A DNA stretch of 7,016 nt, from NCBI GenBank assembly GCA_030640765.1, contig DAOWIT010000104.1, positions 1-7,016 of the forward strand, read 5' to 3'. Below, one piece after another: positions 1-6,118 of this stretch. Below the pieces are notes generated by a model that made no database searches, was not told where the DNA came from, and saw only the letters and a program-made list of their open reading frames with translations. The position numbers and the translations under genes were made by a program. Source of the DNA: Candidatus Latescibacterota bacterium (lineage in GTDB: Bacteria; Latescibacterota; MVCY01). The first letter of the stretch is position 1. Each line of letters starts with the position of its first letter.

Positions 1-177
1 AATCACCGCTTGGATCTTTCCCATTGCGAGTCTCGAATGACTCTTGCACTTTATGAGGAACTGCGAGCGCTCCGCCGAGCTGCACAGAACGCCGGACTGA
101 CCCAAACTCAGATAGAAGATATTTTCTACAACAATGCGATTCAACTTCTCAAAACTCGCGCAGAAAGAACGAAATAA
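1..177 (+). CDS. C-terminal end of a probable amidohydrolase-family protein (5' partial)
   Basis: Frame 1 is open from the left edge to a TAA at 175-177, immediately followed by TGA. The 58 visible residues begin NHRLDLSHCESRM and end with a helix carrying the string DIFYNNAIQLL. A closing segment of the type 'I-x-D-I-(F/L)-Y-x-N-A-x-x-L-(L/F)' is typical of the last helix of TIM-barrel metal-dependent hydrolases of the amidohydrolase superfamily (Amidohydro_2 type); that is family knowledge, and the assignment here is inference from this tail only. No metal ligands are visible because the body of the protein lies outside the window. It is followed by 114 noncoding bases with no clear hairpin-plus-T terminator. 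The substrate cannot be guessed. Confidence 0.5.
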   Translation, partial: NHRLDLSHCESRMTLALYEELRALRRAAQNAGLTQTQIEDIFYNNAIQLLKTRAERTK

Positions 178-238
178 TGAGAATGAGATTGTTTCTTTAA
201 ATTTGTTAAAACCTTTTGTGGAAGCAATAGGCAACTCT

Positions 239-268
239 TTTACAAATATGCCGGTCTCGGATTATTAT
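239..268 (+). promoter_or_regulatory. possible sigma70-type promoter of the PLD-like gene
   Basis: TTTACA (239-244) and TATTAT (263-268) each match the bacterial housekeeping -35 and -10 consensus at five of six positions, with an 18-base spacer. A start near 275 would give a leader of under 20 bases that contains the AGGAG at 281-285. A short inverted repeat, TCGGA (257-261) and TCCGA (270-274), brackets the -10 box; it could be a weak operator or chance. Confidence 0.4.
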
Positions 269-291
269 GTCCGATAATTTAGGAGAGAACA

Positions 292-1218
292 ATGAAAAAC
301 AGGCTTTTCACCAAGGCAATAGTTTTAGGATCCGTATTCATTCTCTTAAGCCTTCTGTTCTGTACCTCCACCTTCTCTTCTCCCCAGATAAAGGTGTATT
401 TCAGCCCCCACGGAGGTGCCCAAGAAGCAATAGCAGAGAGAATAGATAAGACACAGGAGAGTATAGATGTGGCGATGTATGCCTTTACCAATAGGGAACT
501 TGCCTGGGCGTTGGTCAGGGCCCAACAGAAGGGAATAAAAGTGCGGGTATTGTTGGACAGCGACTTTAGCTCTTCTTGTGACTATTCAAAGGAGCATTTT
601 CTCTCCCAACACGATGTCGAGCTCAGAGTCTACCGAAGTCGCCTGAAAGGTGAAAACGCCGGGGGGAGAATGCACCACAAATTTGCTATTGTTGACCAGC
701 GTATTCTCATATTTGGTTCTTACAATTGGACGGCTTCGGCTGAGAAGAGAAATTGCGAGAATCTGCTGATCGTTACTCAATCTCCCAAACTTATTAAGAC
801 ATTCCAACAGAACTTCAACAGACTCTGGCAAAGGGGAGAAGCATCAGGGGAAGAACTTATTCCGGAAGCAGTGATTTCCGCTACTGACTTGAGGGGGTTG
901 AGGAATTACATCGACAGGTTTGTTGCGGTCGAAGGTGAGGTCAAAAAAGTAGGATATTCTGAGCGAAGCAACACCTACTTTTTGAACTTCGATGTCGTTC
1001 GTCCTTGCTTTACTGCAGTTATTTTCAGTTCGGCAGTAGAGAGATTTAAAGCAGAAAAGAAGGACCCTCGTGGATATCAAGGCAAGAAGGTAAAAATCTC
1101 AGGGCGACTGATTGAACATCCTAAGTACGGGTTGGAGATTATCTTGGAAGATCCCATACAGATAGAAGAGATAAATAATCGGGTGCATAGCCCGGCTCAA
1201 TCTGAACGGGAAAACTGA
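292..1218 (+). CDS. secreted single-HKD phospholipase D-like protein (probable nuclease) with C-terminal beta-rich domain
   Basis: 308 aa. Residues 1-30 are a basic start followed by a long hydrophobic run, read as a signal peptide or N-terminal anchor; a Cys at 24 is preceded by Phe, so a classic lipobox is not convincing. Residues about 33-180 are a PLD-like domain: VYFSP, then a helix and the strand SIDVAMYAFTN, KVRVLLD, and the catalytic H128-x-K130-x4-D135, followed by GSYNWT and Glu156. Only one HKD motif is present, as in the Nuc-type endonucleases that build their active site by dimerising. Residues about 196-292 are strand-rich (FVAVEGEV, TYFLNFD, KVKISGRLIEH, LEIILEDP) and look like an OB-fold-type nucleic-acid binding module. 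The function is most likely extracytoplasmic phosphodiester cleavage, perhaps of DNA, but lipid activity cannot be excluded. The start is supported by AGGAG at 281-285, six bases upstream of the ATG. It stands alone, ending just before the rplM promoter. Confidence 0.8.
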   Translation: MKNRLFTKAIVLGSVFILLSLLFCTSTFSSPQIKVYFSPHGGAQEAIAERIDKTQESIDVAMYAFTNRELAWALVRAQQKGIKVRVLLDSDFSSSCDYSKEHFLSQHDVELRVYRSRLKGENAGGRMHHKFAIVDQRILIFGSYNWTASAEKRNCENLLIVTQSPKLIKTFQQNFNRLWQRGEASGEELIPEAVISATDLRGLRNYIDRFVAVEGEVKKVGYSERSNTYFLNFDVVRPCFTAVIFSSAVERFKAEKKDPRGYQGKKVKISGRLIEHPKYGLEIILEDPIQIEEINNRVHSPAQSEREN

Positions 1219-1246
1219 GGGTTTTGAAGATATTTTTATATTTTGC

Positions 1247-1275
1247 TTGACAAGAGAGTAACGAGCTGATATATT
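1247..1275 (+). promoter_or_regulatory. strong sigma70-type promoter for the rplM operon
   Basis: A perfect TTGACA (1247-1252) is followed by a 17-base spacer and TATATT (1270-1275), five of six to the -10 consensus, then very AT-rich DNA. It lies in the 120-base gap between the PLD-like gene and rplM. A start near 1282 would give a leader of roughly 57 bases. This is the only clear promoter I see ahead of the six-gene operon, and its strength fits ribosomal-protein expression. Confidence 0.8.
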
Positions 1276-1291
1276 TTATAAATTATTTATT

Positions 1292-1307
1292 TTGATCCGG
1301 GAATCAA
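1292..1307 (+). promoter_or_regulatory. small hairpin in the rplM leader
   Basis: TTGAT (1292-1296) and ATCAA (1303-1307) are perfect inverted arms around a six-base loop, within the presumed 5' leader of rplM and about 17 bases before its Shine-Dalgarno. Ribosomal-protein operons are often autoregulated through leader structures, but this stem is only five A/T-rich pairs and matches no leader that I can name. It is listed as a weak candidate. Confidence 0.2.
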
Positions 1308-1338
1308 GTATTAGAAATGTTTAAAAGGAGTCAAGTTA

Positions 1339-1767
1339 ATGGGCACTTATATAGTTAAACAGGCAGATATCAAAAGAAAGTGGTATCTCATCGACGCTCA
1401 GGGACAGGTGTTAGGTAGATTGGCCAGTAGGATCGCCCAACTATTGCGAGGCAAGCATAAGATTTTGTATTCTCCTCATTTAGATGTAGGTGATCACGTG
1501 GTAGTGGTCAATGCCGCCAAGGTTGAGGTGACGGGGAAGAAGTCCTCTCAGAAGCGATATTACTATCACAGTGGATACCCAGGAGGGTTACGGTTGGTAC
1601 CTTTTTCGAAGCTCTTATCCGAGAAGCCAACCAGGGTGTTAGAAAAGGCCGTTAAGGGAATGCTGCCCCACAATAAATTGGGCAGAGAGATGTTTAGAAA
1701 GCTGCGCGTCTATGCCGGGCCTGAACACTCACAGCAAGCGCAAAAGCCTGAATTATTAGAACTGTAA
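1339..1767 (+). CDS. rplM: 50S ribosomal protein L13
   Basis: 142 aa, the normal bacterial length. L13 is an early assembly protein of the large subunit that binds 23S rRNA. Family hallmarks run through the whole chain: [16 protein letters not shown] (about 15-30), [18 protein letters not shown] (51-68), [10 protein letters not shown] (74-83), [13 protein letters not shown] (104-116), [10 protein letters not shown] (121-130) and AQKPELLEL at the C-terminus. The ATG has AAGGAG at 1325-1330, eight bases upstream. It is the first gene of the operon and is followed after 16 bases by rpsI, the usual L13-S9 partner. In other bacteria L13 can repress its own operon; here only a weak leader hairpin is visible. 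No anomalies. Confidence 0.98.
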   Translation: MGTYIVKQADIKRKWYLIDAQGQVLGRLASRIAQLLRGKHKILYSPHLDVGDHVVVVNAAKVEVTGKKSSQKRYYYHSGYPGGLRLVPFSKLLSEKPTRVLEKAVKGMLPHNKLGREMFRKLRVYAGPEHSQQAQKPELLEL

Positions 1768-1783
1768 AACAGGAGGGAGAGTA

Positions 1784-2176
1784 GTGGAAGAAAGTCTATG
1801 GAAAGCTACTGGTGGCCGTAAAGATTGCACCGCGTTTGTCAAGCTAAAATCTGGTTCAGGAAAAATTATTGTAAACCAACGAGCTGCTGCTGACTACTTC
1901 GGTCGCCAGACCTTGTTGATGATTATTGAACAGCCTTTTCAGTTGACGCAAACCTTGGGTGAATTCGATGTCATCGCCACTGTCAAAGGAGGCGGCCTAT
2001 CAGGACAGGCAGGGGCAGTCCGCTTGGGAATTTCTCGTGCCTTGCTTACCTGGAATGAGTCGTTGCGAAATGTTTTAAAATCAGCAGGGTTTTTAACCAG
2101 AGACCCCAGGGAGAAAGAAAGGAAGAAATATGGACTGGCAGGAGCCAGAAAAAAATATCAGTTCTCAAAAAGATAA
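1784..2176 (+). CDS. rpsI: 30S ribosomal protein S9
   Basis: 130 aa, typical length. S9 sits in the head of the small subunit and its C-terminal tail reaches the P-site tRNA. Visible hallmarks: [15 protein letters not shown] (7-21), GKIIVNQR (26-33), YF (38-39), [22 protein letters not shown] (67-88), [21 protein letters not shown] (98-118), and the invariant QFSKR ending whose last Lys-Arg contact tRNA. Residue 81 is Leu in 'VRLGISRAL', where His is common ('IRHGI-RAL'). The start is GTG: AGGAGG (1771-1776) lies seven bases upstream, and translation from it gives the expected N-terminus; there is no suitable ATG nearby. Its last 47 bases overlap the likely start region of rpsB. Confidence 0.98.
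   Translation: MEESLWKATGGRKDCTAFVKLKSGSGKIIVNQRAAADYFGRQTLLMIIEQPFQLTQTLGEFDVIATVKGGGLSGQAGAVRLGISRALLTWNESLRNVLKSAGFLTRDPREKERKKYGLAGARKKYQFSKR
2119..2123 (+). promoter_or_regulatory. Shine-Dalgarno that favours the upstream rpsB start
   Basis: AAGGA lies six bases ahead of the ATG at 2130, inside the rpsI coding region. The other in-frame ATG, at 2193, is preceded by A/T-rich sequence with no purine box. This site therefore decides in favour of the 2130 start for rpsB. Confidence 0.6.
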
Positions 2177-2942
2177 CGAACTTGTTGTTACAATGAGAGA
2201 ACTCTTGGAGGCGGGAGTCCATTTTGGCCATCAGGCCAAACGGTGGAATCCCAAAATGAAGAAATTCATCTTTACCGAGAGGAACGGCATCTATATTATT
2301 GACCTTCAACGGACAATCAAAGGGTTGTCAGAGGCACATGATGCCGTACAGCAAGTGGTCGCCGGTGGTAAATCAATACTGTTTGTGGCCACGAAGAAAC
2401 AGATAAGCGATGTAGTAAAGGAAGAGGCACTAAGATGCGAGATGTTCTATGTTACTGAACGGTGGCTGGGAGGAATGCTTACCAATTTTGAGACTATCAG
2501 ACGTAGCGTGAAACGCTTAGAGCAACTGGAAAAATCTGCTCAGGACGGCACTTATGAGAAGCTGCCCAAAAAGGAGGTTCTCCAACTAGAACGACAGAAA
2601 CAGAAGCTTGAGAAAATGTTAGGCGGTATCCGAGGAATGGCCCGCTTACCTGCTATGCTCTATGTGGTAGATACCAAAAAGGAGAGCATTGCCGTTTCCG
2701 AGGCCAACCGGTTGGACATTCCTGTAGTAGCGATTCTGGATACCAACTGCGATCCCACTGTAGTGGATTTCCCCATCCCCGGTAATGACGATGCTACCCG
2801 CTCAGTCAGATTGATCACCAGATCAATCGCAGATGCTGTCTTAGAAGGTAAAAAACGGATAGCAGAAGAAGTTGAGGCACCAGAAGAGACGAAAGAGCAG
2901 GCAAAAGTGGAAGTCCCGGTTGTTAGTCAGCAAGACTCATAA
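2130..2942 (+). CDS. rpsB: 30S ribosomal protein S2
   Basis: 270 aa from the chosen start. S2 is a late-assembling small-subunit protein near the mRNA exit platform. Hallmarks: [21 protein letters not shown] (23-43), [17 protein letters not shown] (46-62), ILFVATKKQ (83-91), a predicted coiled-coil insert about 122-165, [18 protein letters not shown] (165-182), [19 protein letters not shown] (191-209) and [10 protein letters not shown] (216-225). The last 25 residues are an acidic, low-complexity tail. Start choice: ATG 2130 has a Shine-Dalgarno and keeps the 'V-x-M' that precedes 'RELLEAG' in known S2 proteins (V-S-M in E. coli); ATG 2193 would cut this off and has no ribosome site. The cost is a 47-base overlap with rpsI and an N-terminal extension of roughly 16 residues, which suggests translational coupling. 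Identity is certain; the start is less so. Confidence 0.97.
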   Translation: MDWQEPEKNISSQKDNELVVTMRELLEAGVHFGHQAKRWNPKMKKFIFTERNGIYIIDLQRTIKGLSEAHDAVQQVVAGGKSILFVATKKQISDVVKEEALRCEMFYVTERWLGGMLTNFETIRRSVKRLEQLEKSAQDGTYEKLPKKEVLQLERQKQKLEKMLGGIRGMARLPAMLYVVDTKKESIAVSEANRLDIPVVAILDTNCDPTVVDFPIPGNDDATRSVRLITRSIADAVLEGKKRIAEEVEAPEETKEQAKVEVPVVSQQDS

Positions 2943-2977
2943 AGTTATAATGGACCAAAAGCGAAAGGACCAAATAT

Positions 2978-3568
2978 ATGGTAGTTACCGCTGAAATGGT
3001 ACAAAAGCTCCGGAAGAAAACGGGCGCCGGAATAATGGACTGTAAAAAGGCGCTCACTACTTCTGGAGGAGATTTTGATAAAGCAGTTAGGCTGCTTAGA
3101 GAACAAGGCATCTCAGTAGCCAGCAAGCGAACAGGCCGAATAACCAAGGAAGGAATAATAGCCTCCTATATTCACCCTGGCAGCAAATTAGGAGTATTAA
3201 TCGAAATCAATTGTGAAACAGACTTTGTCGCTCGCACTGAGGAGTTTCAAGGTTTTGTCAAAAATATTGCAATGCAAATAGCAGCGGCTAATCCCTTAGT
3301 CATCAAAAAAGAAGATATTTCGGCTGAGATAGTGAAGAAAGAGAAACAGATCTACGAAAAACAGGCGGAAGGAAAACCAGAAAGAGCTGTCCAAAGAATC
3401 ATAGACGGGAGGTTAGAGAAGTTTTTCCAAGAGGTGTGTCTCTTGGAGCAACCTTTCATAAAGGATCCTAATACTTTTGTTAACGATCTTCTTACCCAGA
3501 CCATCGCTAATGTGGGTGAGAACATTTCTATTAAACGCTTTGTTCGCTATAGATTAGGTGAAGAGTAA
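2978..3568 (+). CDS. tsf: elongation factor Ts (short form)
   Basis: 196 aa. EF-Ts is the guanine-nucleotide exchange factor that recycles EF-Tu-GDP in the cytoplasm. The N-terminal UBA-like domain (about 3-55) carries VQKLRKKTGAGIMDCKKAL, and the core has the EF-Tu-contacting T81-D-F-V-A-R86 in INCETDFVART. The C-terminal part shows GKPERAVQRIIDGRLEKFF (132-150), CLLEQPFIKD (154-163) and GENISIKRFVRY (180-191). It is about 80-90 residues shorter than the E. coli protein, lacking most of the second core subdomain, as in the compact EF-Ts of Thermus and several other lineages; there is no frameshift or truncation, because the C-terminal motif is intact. AAAGGA at 2964-2969 lies eight bases before the ATG. 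It follows rpsB by 35 bases, the classic S2-EF-Ts pair. Confidence 0.98.
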   Translation: MVVTAEMVQKLRKKTGAGIMDCKKALTTSGGDFDKAVRLLREQGISVASKRTGRITKEGIIASYIHPGSKLGVLIEINCETDFVARTEEFQGFVKNIAMQIAAANPLVIKKEDISAEIVKKEKQIYEKQAEGKPERAVQRIIDGRLEKFFQEVCLLEQPFIKDPNTFVNDLLTQTIANVGENISIKRFVRYRLGEE

Positions 3569-3586
3569 TTTACCAAGGCAGGGGCT

Positions 3587-4312
3587 ATGCAGCAACCCAA
3601 GTACAAAAGGATCCTACTAAAGCTCAGTGGTGAAGTGTTAGCGGGGCAATTGAGCTACGGGACTGATCCGGAAGTGGTTAGGGAGATGGCTGAACAAATC
3701 TGCGAGGTTCAGAGAATGGGAGTTCAGATAGGCGTGGTGGTTGGGGCAGGTAATATCTTCCGGGGGGTTCAGGCCAGCATCAAGGGGATGGATCGGGTTT
3801 CTGCAGATTACATAGGTATGTTGGCAACGGTGATTAACTCTCTGATCCTTCAGGAAACCCTGGAAAAGCTGGGAAACTATGCCAGAGTTCAAACGGCTAT
3901 TGAAATGGGAAAGATAGCTGACCTATTTGTTAGAAGAGATGCAGTGCGTTACTTGGAGGAAGACCAGGTGGTAATCTTCGCCGCTGGCACCGGAAACCCC
4001 TACTTCACTACCGACACCGCTGCTTGTTTGCGAGCCGCAGAAATAGGGGCAGAGGTTATCTTGAAAGGCACCAAGGTTGATGGTGTCTCCGACGCCGATC
4101 CTCAGAAGCACCCTTCGGCTCGGAAATTTGACCGTATTGGGTATATCGATGCGTTAAACAGAGGACTGAAGGTAATGGACGCTACCGCGATATCTTTCTG
4201 TAAAGACAATAAGTTGCCTATCATAGTCTTCAATATAACCAAGAGGGGAAATCTAACCAGGATACTAACAGGCGAACATATCGGAACCCTGGTGGAGGAG
4301 AGCGATGGATGA
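3587..4312 (+). CDS. pyrH: uridylate kinase (UMP kinase)
   Basis: 241 aa, usual length. It phosphorylates UMP to UDP with ATP, the bacterial hexameric type of the amino-acid-kinase fold, in pyrimidine nucleotide synthesis. Visible motifs: KLSGE (12-16) for phosphate binding, [10 protein letters not shown] (51-60), the UMP-binding D74[12 protein letters not shown] (74-86), RVQTAIEM (100-107), [11 protein letters not shown] (114-124), [13 protein letters not shown] (134-146), [14 protein letters not shown] (159-172) and [12 protein letters not shown] (194-205). The usual GGGN loop is GAGN here, a mild change. The ATG follows tsf by 18 bases; AAGG at 3575-3578 is a modest ribosome site, so translation may lean on coupling. 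Its stop overlaps the start of frr by 8 bases. Confidence 0.98.
   Translation: MQQPKYKRILLKLSGEVLAGQLSYGTDPEVVREMAEQICEVQRMGVQIGVVVGAGNIFRGVQASIKGMDRVSADYIGMLATVINSLILQETLEKLGNYARVQTAIEMGKIADLFVRRDAVRYLEEDQVVIFAAGTGNPYFTTDTAACLRAAEIGAEVILKGTKVDGVSDADPQKHPSARKFDRIGYIDALNRGLKVMDATAISFCKDNKLPIIVFNITKRGNLTRILTGEHIGTLVEESDG
4294..4300 (+). promoter_or_regulatory. strong Shine-Dalgarno of frr inside the pyrH 3' end
   Basis: GGAGGAG, embedded in the codons for the last residues of PyrH, lies four to six bases before the frr ATG at 4305. With the 8-base overlap ATGGATGA it marks coupled pyrH-frr translation. Confidence 0.7.
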
Positions 4313-4862
4313 AAAGATTGTTTCGACAATGAAGGAGAAGATGCAGAAAGCTTTGCAATCACTGGGCCAGCAGATGACCTCCGTCCGAACAGGAAAGGCC
4401 AATGTTTCCTTGTTGGACAAAATCAGAGTGGACTGCTACGGCAGTCTCCTTCCTTTAAATCAGGTCGCCAGCATAGGCGCGCCTGAGGTAAGTCTGATCA
4501 CTATCCAGCCGTGGGACAAAGAGATGTTGCCCAAGATTGAGAAAAGCATCCAGGCATCGGATCTGGGACTTACACCCTCTAACGATGGCTCTATTATCCG
4601 GCTGCAAATCCCCTCTCTGACAGAAGAACGCCGAAAAGAACTGGCTCGGGTAGTGAAGCGATTGGCTGAAGATAGTCGGGTTGAAATTCGGAATATCAGG
4701 CGGGAGGCAAACGATACATTAAAGAAGCAGGAAAAATCAGCAGAGCTGTCCGAAGATGATAGTCATAGACTTATGGAAAAGGTGCAGGATTTAACCGACA
4801 AATTTATCGAAGAGATAGACGACCTCCTAAAAAAGAAGGACGAGGAAATTATGACCGTGTGA
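4305..4862 (+). CDS. frr: ribosome recycling factor
   Basis: 185 aa, exactly the family's usual size. RRF works with EF-G to split the post-termination ribosome. Hallmarks: [15 protein letters not shown] (26-40), [14 protein letters not shown] (44-57), [16 protein letters not shown] (67-82), [19 protein letters not shown] (85-103), LTEERRKEL (105-113), [16 protein letters not shown] (126-141), and a C-terminal helix ending [10 protein letters not shown]. The long N- and C-terminal helices that form the three-helix domain are both complete; residues about 30-103 form the beta domain. The Lys at 31 replaces the more common Arg of 'RTGRA', a conservative change. It is the last gene of the operon; its TGA lies within a 12-base palindrome (GTGAAATTTCAC, 4859-4870), and a terminator-like hairpin begins about 40 bases downstream. 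Confidence 0.98.
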   Translation: MDEKIVSTMKEKMQKALQSLGQQMTSVRTGKANVSLLDKIRVDCYGSLLPLNQVASIGAPEVSLITIQPWDKEMLPKIEKSIQASDLGLTPSNDGSIIRLQIPSLTEERRKELARVVKRLAEDSRVEIRNIRREANDTLKKQEKSAELSEDDSHRLMEKVQDLTDKFIEEIDDLLKKKDEEIMTV

Positions 4863-5038
4863 AATTTCACCCGGGATCCTAATATCGAGAATTTCCTTAT
4901 AGATAACAGGCTCATTTTCTCCGTGAGAGCAAGATTGATATAGTATGTCTGGAGAGAAATGAACCTGTTTTTTGTTGAAAGATCTCCACTTCCACCTCAG
5001 AGATTCCTGACGGATAGCTTTTCTTGATCTCTCTGTTT
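4863..5038. other. convergent intergenic region between frr and the alanine dehydrogenase gene
   Basis: 176 bases without a credible gene on either strand. It holds the operon's hairpin terminator (4905-4973). A second, weak repeat, CAGAGA and TCTCTG in front of TTTTT (ending at 5040), has only six pairs around a long loop. I see no clear terminator for the - strand genes. Confidence 0.6.
4905..4973 (+). terminator. long-armed hairpin with T-run, probable terminator of the ribosomal operon
   Basis: The arm 4905-4922 pairs with 4951-4969 with one C/A mismatch, one G-T wobble and one bulged A; the outer six pairs AACAGG/CCTGTT and the inner CTCC/GGAG are perfect. The loop is 28 bases, large for an intrinsic terminator. 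TTTT (4970-4973) follows on the + strand only, so direction fits transcripts leaving frr. For the - strand the downstream flank has no T-run, so alanine dehydrogenase transcripts probably do not end here. Confidence 0.6.
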
Positions 5039-6118
5039 TTAGTCTCTAAATACCTCTGAGATGATGGGGTTGGTTATTCTACCCTTGTGCAAGCACAGTC
5101 CTTTCTTCAAGGCTGAATTCTCTTCTTGTGTTTTTATTCCTTTCTCAGCCAAGGATAAAAGATAGGGGAAGGTGGCATAACAAAGTGCATAAGTCGATGT
5201 TTTAGCTACTGCTGAGGGAATATTTGCCACACAATAATGGACAATTCCATCCTTCAGATAAACTGGATTCTTATGAGTAGTCGACTTGCTCGTCTGGAAA
5301 CAACCTCCCTGGTCTATTGAAACATCAACCAAAATTGTACCTTCCTCCATTATTTTAAGGTCTTCTTCTGTGAGTAAGACAGGGGCCTTAACCCCAGGAA
5401 TAAGAACCGCTCCGATGACCAAATCAGCTTCTTTTAAGACCTTTCTCAGGTTCTCCGAGTCAGAATAGAGGAGTTTTACATTTGAAGGCAGAATATTCCT
5501 AAGATAGCGAAGTCGATCAAGGTTAATGTCCAGAATAAAGACTTCTGCTCCCATGCCAGAGGATATGATGGCACTATTCAGACCTACGGTCCCCCCACCA
5601 ATGACAACTACTCTGGCTGGGGATACTCCGGTTGCCCCACTTAGCAAAACCCCCTTCCCTCCATATTCTTTCTCTAAATATTTCGCTCCTTCCTGAGGAG
5701 CAAGTCTGCCTGCGATCTCGCTCATTGGCAGAAGTAAAGGGAGACTCCCATTTTCTTCTACCATTTCGTAAGCAACAGCCGTGATTTTTCTCTCCAAGAG
5801 AGCCTTCGTCATTGCCCGACTGGAGGCAAAATGAAAATAAGTAAAGAGAATCTGTCCCTTTTGCAAAAGGTTATATTCAGAAGGTTGGGGCTCTTTAACC
5901 TTGACCACTAAATCTGCTTTCTGGAATATTTCCTTGGATGAGGAAATAATCTCAGCTCCTTTCTCTGTATACTCCTTATCTTTAATACCTGCCCCTTCTC
6001 CTGCACCTTTCTCTACCAGAATAGAATGTCCTCTTTCCCTTAGGATAGAAACTCCATGGGGCAAAAGACCTACCCGATACTCCTCTTCCTTAATCTCTTT
6101 AGGGACTCCTATAATCAT
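5039..6118 (-). CDS. ald: alanine dehydrogenase
   Basis: 359 aa, slightly under the usual 370. The family catalyses reversible NAD-dependent oxidative deamination of L-alanine to pyruvate and ammonium. The N-terminal substrate domain opens with IIGVPKEIKEEEYR; R15, K75 (in KVKEPQ) and H96 (in TYFHF) occupy the numbered positions of the known active-site residues. The Rossmann part has VVVIGGGTVG (170-179) with Asp197 (in FILDIN) placed to bind the NAD ribose. D269 in DVSIDQGGCF is the catalytic Asp, followed by TTHKNPVY and HYCVANIPSAVAKTSTYAL. Departures from the commonest sequence are LLSGATGV for 'LLGGVPGV' and PSAV for 'PGAV'. A related NAD-dependent opine/lysine-pathway enzyme is possible but less likely. 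The ATG overlaps the aminotransferase stop by 4 bases (ATGA), with AAGGAG on the - strand at 6127-6132 eight bases upstream. Confidence 0.93.
   Translation of the reverse strand: MIIGVPKEIKEEEYRVGLLPHGVSILRERGHSILVEKGAGEGAGIKDKEYTEKGAEIISSSKEIFQKADLVVKVKEPQPSEYNLLQKGQILFTYFHFASSRAMTKALLERKITAVAYEMVEENGSLPLLLPMSEIAGRLAPQEGAKYLEKEYGGKGVLLSGATGVSPARVVVIGGGTVGLNSAIISSGMGAEVFILDINLDRLRYLRNILPSNVKLLYSDSENLRKVLKEADLVIGAVLIPGVKAPVLLTEEDLKIMEEGTILVDVSIDQGGCFQTSKSTTHKNPVYLKDGIVHYCVANIPSAVAKTSTYALCYATFPYLLSLAEKGIKTQEENSALKKGLCLHKGRITNPIISEVFRD

Noticed and set aside
279..491. Open frame on the - strand opposite the start of the PLD-like gene
   Set aside because: It lies in antisense to a gene with a clear domain, signal segment and Shine-Dalgarno, and its product resembles no family.
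1180..1230. CCCG/CGGG and CTCA/TGAG repeats near the end of the PLD-like gene as a terminator
   Set aside because: The arms are four bases, mutually inconsistent, mostly within coding sequence, and lack a following T-run.
2046..2309. Open frame on the - strand across the rpsI-rpsB junction
   Set aside because: It is opposite conserved ribosomal-protein sequence in two different frames and shows no family features.
4102..4362. Open frames on the - strand across pyrH and the pyrH-frr junction
   Set aside because: They mirror strongly conserved coding sequence and have no recognisable product; they are chance frames.
5000..5040. CAGAGA/TCTCTG repeat followed by TTTTT as a second terminator
   Set aside because: There are only six pairs around a loop of about 26 bases, too weak to support as a terminator.
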